Assembly: GCA_009693345.1 (NCBI GenBank)
Contig: SHXL01000155.1
Location: forward strand, 1 to 6,677
Source of the DNA: Betaproteobacteria bacterium
GTDB lineage: Bacteria > Pseudomonadota > Gammaproteobacteria > Burkholderiales > SG8-39
DNA length: 6,677 nucleotides
Reading direction: 5' to 3'
How positions within the stretch are numbered: the first letter of the stretch is position 1; every line of letters begins with the position of its first letter. This document shows positions 5,415 to 6,677 of this stretch, one piece after another. The notes beneath the pieces were generated by a model. It worked only from the letters and a program-made list of their open reading frames with translations. It did not search any database and had not been told where the DNA came from. Made by a program: the position numbers and the translations under genes.

Positions 5415-6677
5415 GCCAGTCTCCCGTATAGATCGTGTTCACCGGTGCGCTCGATGAGAACGTCGGCGAAATTCCCCGCCTTCAGTTTGGAGGATTTCTC
5501 AAAGTAAACCAGGCCATCGATCTCCGGTGCGTCCGCCATGGAGCGGCCGACGCCCGGTTTGTCGATCAGCACCTTCAATATCCTGCCGATCTTGGATTTT
5601 AGCTTCTCGCGGCTGATACCCGCCTGCACTTTCATGAATCGTTTTTTTCGTTCTTCCCTGACTTCCTCGGGCACGGGGTCCGGCAGCTCGTTCGCCTTCG
5701 CCCCATCCACCGGCGAATAAGCAAAGCATCCCACGCGGTCCAGTTGTGCCTCCTTGAGGAAGGTCAAAAGCTCCTCGAATTCCGCTTCGGTCTCGCCGGG
5801 AAAGCCCGCAATGAAGGTGCTACGGATGGTCAGCTCCGGGCAGGCCTCGCGCCAGGCGCGGATGCGCGCGAGCACCTTTTCCGCCGCCGCCGGGCGTTTC
5901 ATGAGCTTGAGGATGCGCGGGCTGGCATGCTGGAACGGGATATCCAGATAAGGAAGTATCTTCCCGTCCGTCATCAGCGCAATGACATCGTCGACGCCCG
6001 GGTAGGGATACACGTAGTGCAGGCGTACCCACACACCAAGTTCCCCGAGGGACTTGCAGAGCTGCTGGAAATTTGTCTTTACGGGTTTCCCCCCGTGAAA
6101 ACCGGTTCTATACCTGACATCAACCCCATAAGCGCTCGTATCCTGGGAGATCACGAGCAGTTCCTTCACGCCGGCGCGCACCAGGTTCTCCGCTTCCTGC
6201 ATCACTTCGCCGATCGGCCGCGAGACAAGGTCGCCGCGCATCGAGGGAATGATGCAGAAGGTGCAGCGGTGGTTGCAGCCTTCTGAAATTTTCAGATAGG
6301 CGTAGTGACTGGGGGTAAGTTTTATTCCAATTTCCGGAATTAAATCCACAAAAGGATCATGCGGCTTTGGCAGATGCTCATGCACCGCCTTCATCACCCC
6401 CGGGGTGTCATGCGGCCCCGTGATCGCCAGCACGGATGGGTGGGCCTTTCTGATCAGGTCGTGCTTGAACCCCAGGCATCCCGTGACCACGACCTTTCCG
6501 TTCTCGGCGAGCGCCTCGCCGATCGCGCCCAGCGACTCCTCGACCGCGGCGTCGATGAAGCCGCAGGTGTTGACGATGACGAGGTCGGCGCCGGCATAGT
6601 CGGGCGCGGTGAGGTAGCCCTCAGCCCTGAGCTGGGTGAGGATTCGTTCGGAATCTACGAGCGCTTTGGGGCAGCCT
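5411..6677 (-). CDS. rimO: Ribosomal protein S12 methylthiotransferase RimO (5' partial)
   Basis: RimO is a radical SAM enzyme that methylthiolates the conserved aspartate (Asp89 in E. coli) of ribosomal protein S12. The frame is open from the window edge to TGA at 5411-5413, giving 421 residues that begin at GCPKALVDSERIL; by comparison with E. coli (441 residues) only about 10-17 N-terminal residues are missing. Counting from the first visible residue, the MTTase-domain cluster cysteines are C2, C38 (NTCGF) and C67 (TGCLG), and the radical SAM motif CNHRCTFC has C134, C138 and C141. The KISEGC...IIPSMRGDLVSRP block and GVDVRYRTGFHGGKPVKT mark it as RimO rather than the tRNA enzyme MiaB. A TRAM domain occupies roughly the last 60 residues. 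The stop overlaps the thiolase start. Several AT-rich islets and two inverted repeats lie inside. The start and promoter are outside the window. Confidence 0.97.
   Translation of the reverse strand, partial: GCPKALVDSERILTQLRAEGYLTAPDYAGADLVIVNTCGFIDAAVEESLGAIGEALAENGKVVVTGCLGFKHDLIRKAHPSVLAITGPHDTPGVMKAVHEHLPKPHDPFVDLIPEIGIKLTPSHYAYLKISEGCNHRCTFCIIPSMRGDLVSRPIGEVMQEAENLVRAGVKELLVISQDTSAYGVDVRYRTGFHGGKPVKTNFQQLCKSLGELGVWVRLHYVYPYPGVDDVIALMTDGKILPYLDIPFQHASPRILKLMKRPAAAEKVLARIRAWREACPELTIRSTFIAGFPGETEAEFEELLTFLKEAQLDRVGCFAYSPVDGAKANELPDPVPEEVREERKKRFMKVQAGISREKLKSKIGRILKVLIDKPGVGRSMADAPEIDGLVYFEKSSKLKAGNFADVLIERTGEHDLYGRLA
5421..5425 (-). promoter_or_regulatory. Ribosome binding site for the thiolase gene, inside rimO
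   Basis: On the minus strand GGGAG lies 6 bases before the thiolase ATG (5414), within the last codons of rimO. It supports this ATG as the start and, with the ATGA overlap, supports translational coupling of the two genes. Confidence 0.7.
6075..6102. repeat. Inverted repeat inside rimO (11-position stem, 6-nt loop)
   Basis: GTCTTTACGGG (6075-6085) can pair with CCCGTGAAAAC (6092-6102). The inner five pairs are perfect. In the rimO mRNA (minus strand) the outer six include one G-U wobble and one C.A mismatch. The loop is 6 bases. It codes for part of GFHGGKPVKT, using GGG, GGG, CCC and GTA codons. A second palindrome, AACCGGTT (6100-6107), touches its edge. It is mid-gene with no T-tract, so a terminator is unlikely. 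Confidence 0.55.
6282..6296. repeat. Near-palindrome TCTGAAATTTTCAGA in rimO
   Basis: TCTGAAA (6282-6288) and TTTCAGA (6290-6296) are exact complements about one central T. The site codes for YLKISEG immediately before the radical SAM cysteine motif, so the protein constrains it strongly. It could be an operator-like dyad or coincidence. Confidence 0.4.

Noticed and set aside
4089..5507. Long plus-strand reading frame (472 codons) opposite the thiolase gene
   Set aside because: It is antisense to a full, recognisable thiolase and rich in His, Arg and Ala, as expected of the complement of GC-rich coding sequence; no family is recognisable.
6488..6490. GTG at 6490 (minus strand) as the rimO start
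   Set aside because: The frame continues upstream with conserved RimO sequence, including two cluster cysteines, to the window edge.
5411..6677. rimO being MiaB, the tRNA methylthiotransferase
   Set aside because: The SEGCNHRCTFCIIPSMRGDLVSRP-type block and TGFHGGKPVKT segment match RimO; MiaB has a different pattern after the cluster motif.

Overview
The window comes from a GC-rich proteobacterial chromosome, most likely a betaproteobacterium. That placement is inferred from the prfB-lysS pair, a thiolase that closely resembles Cupriavidus-type BktB as I remember it, and overall gene style; no search was run. It is a compact, mostly housekeeping region. I see no insertion sequence, CRISPR array, prophage gene, tRNA or rRNA, and no gene-free stretch longer than about 35 bases.

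Plus strand, 1-4233: the C-terminal ATPase domain of a sensor histidine kinase (5' truncated) is followed by prfB (peptide chain release factor 2), which carries the classic autoregulatory +1 frameshift site. Next come lysS (lysyl-tRNA synthetase, 2 bases after prfB), a ten-helix EamA/DMT-family transporter, and a small DUF427 protein. Gaps from prfB onward are 2 to 14 bases with no visible terminator, so prfB, lysS, the transporter and DUF427 may be one transcript.

Minus strand, 6677-4230: rimO (ribosomal protein S12 methylthiotransferase, missing its first dozen or so residues at the window edge) is followed by a BktB-like beta-ketothiolase. The two overlap by ATGA, which suggests translational coupling. 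The thiolase converges on the DUF427 gene and their stop codons overlap by 4 bp, leaving no intergenic terminator.

Functionally, prfB, lysS and rimO all serve translation (termination, tRNA charging, ribosome modification). The thiolase belongs to acyl-CoA or polyhydroxyalkanoate metabolism. The transporter and DUF427 protein have no assigned substrate or role.

I found no clearly new system. The most unusual signal is a patchwork of short AT-rich, rare-codon islets inside the conserved GC-rich genes lysS, bktB-like, rimO and, briefly, prfB. Several contain perfect or near-perfect inverted repeats, the best being a 9-bp stem with a 6-nt loop inside prfB. The histidine kinase fragment also has non-canonical residues in its ATP-binding G1 and G2 boxes.
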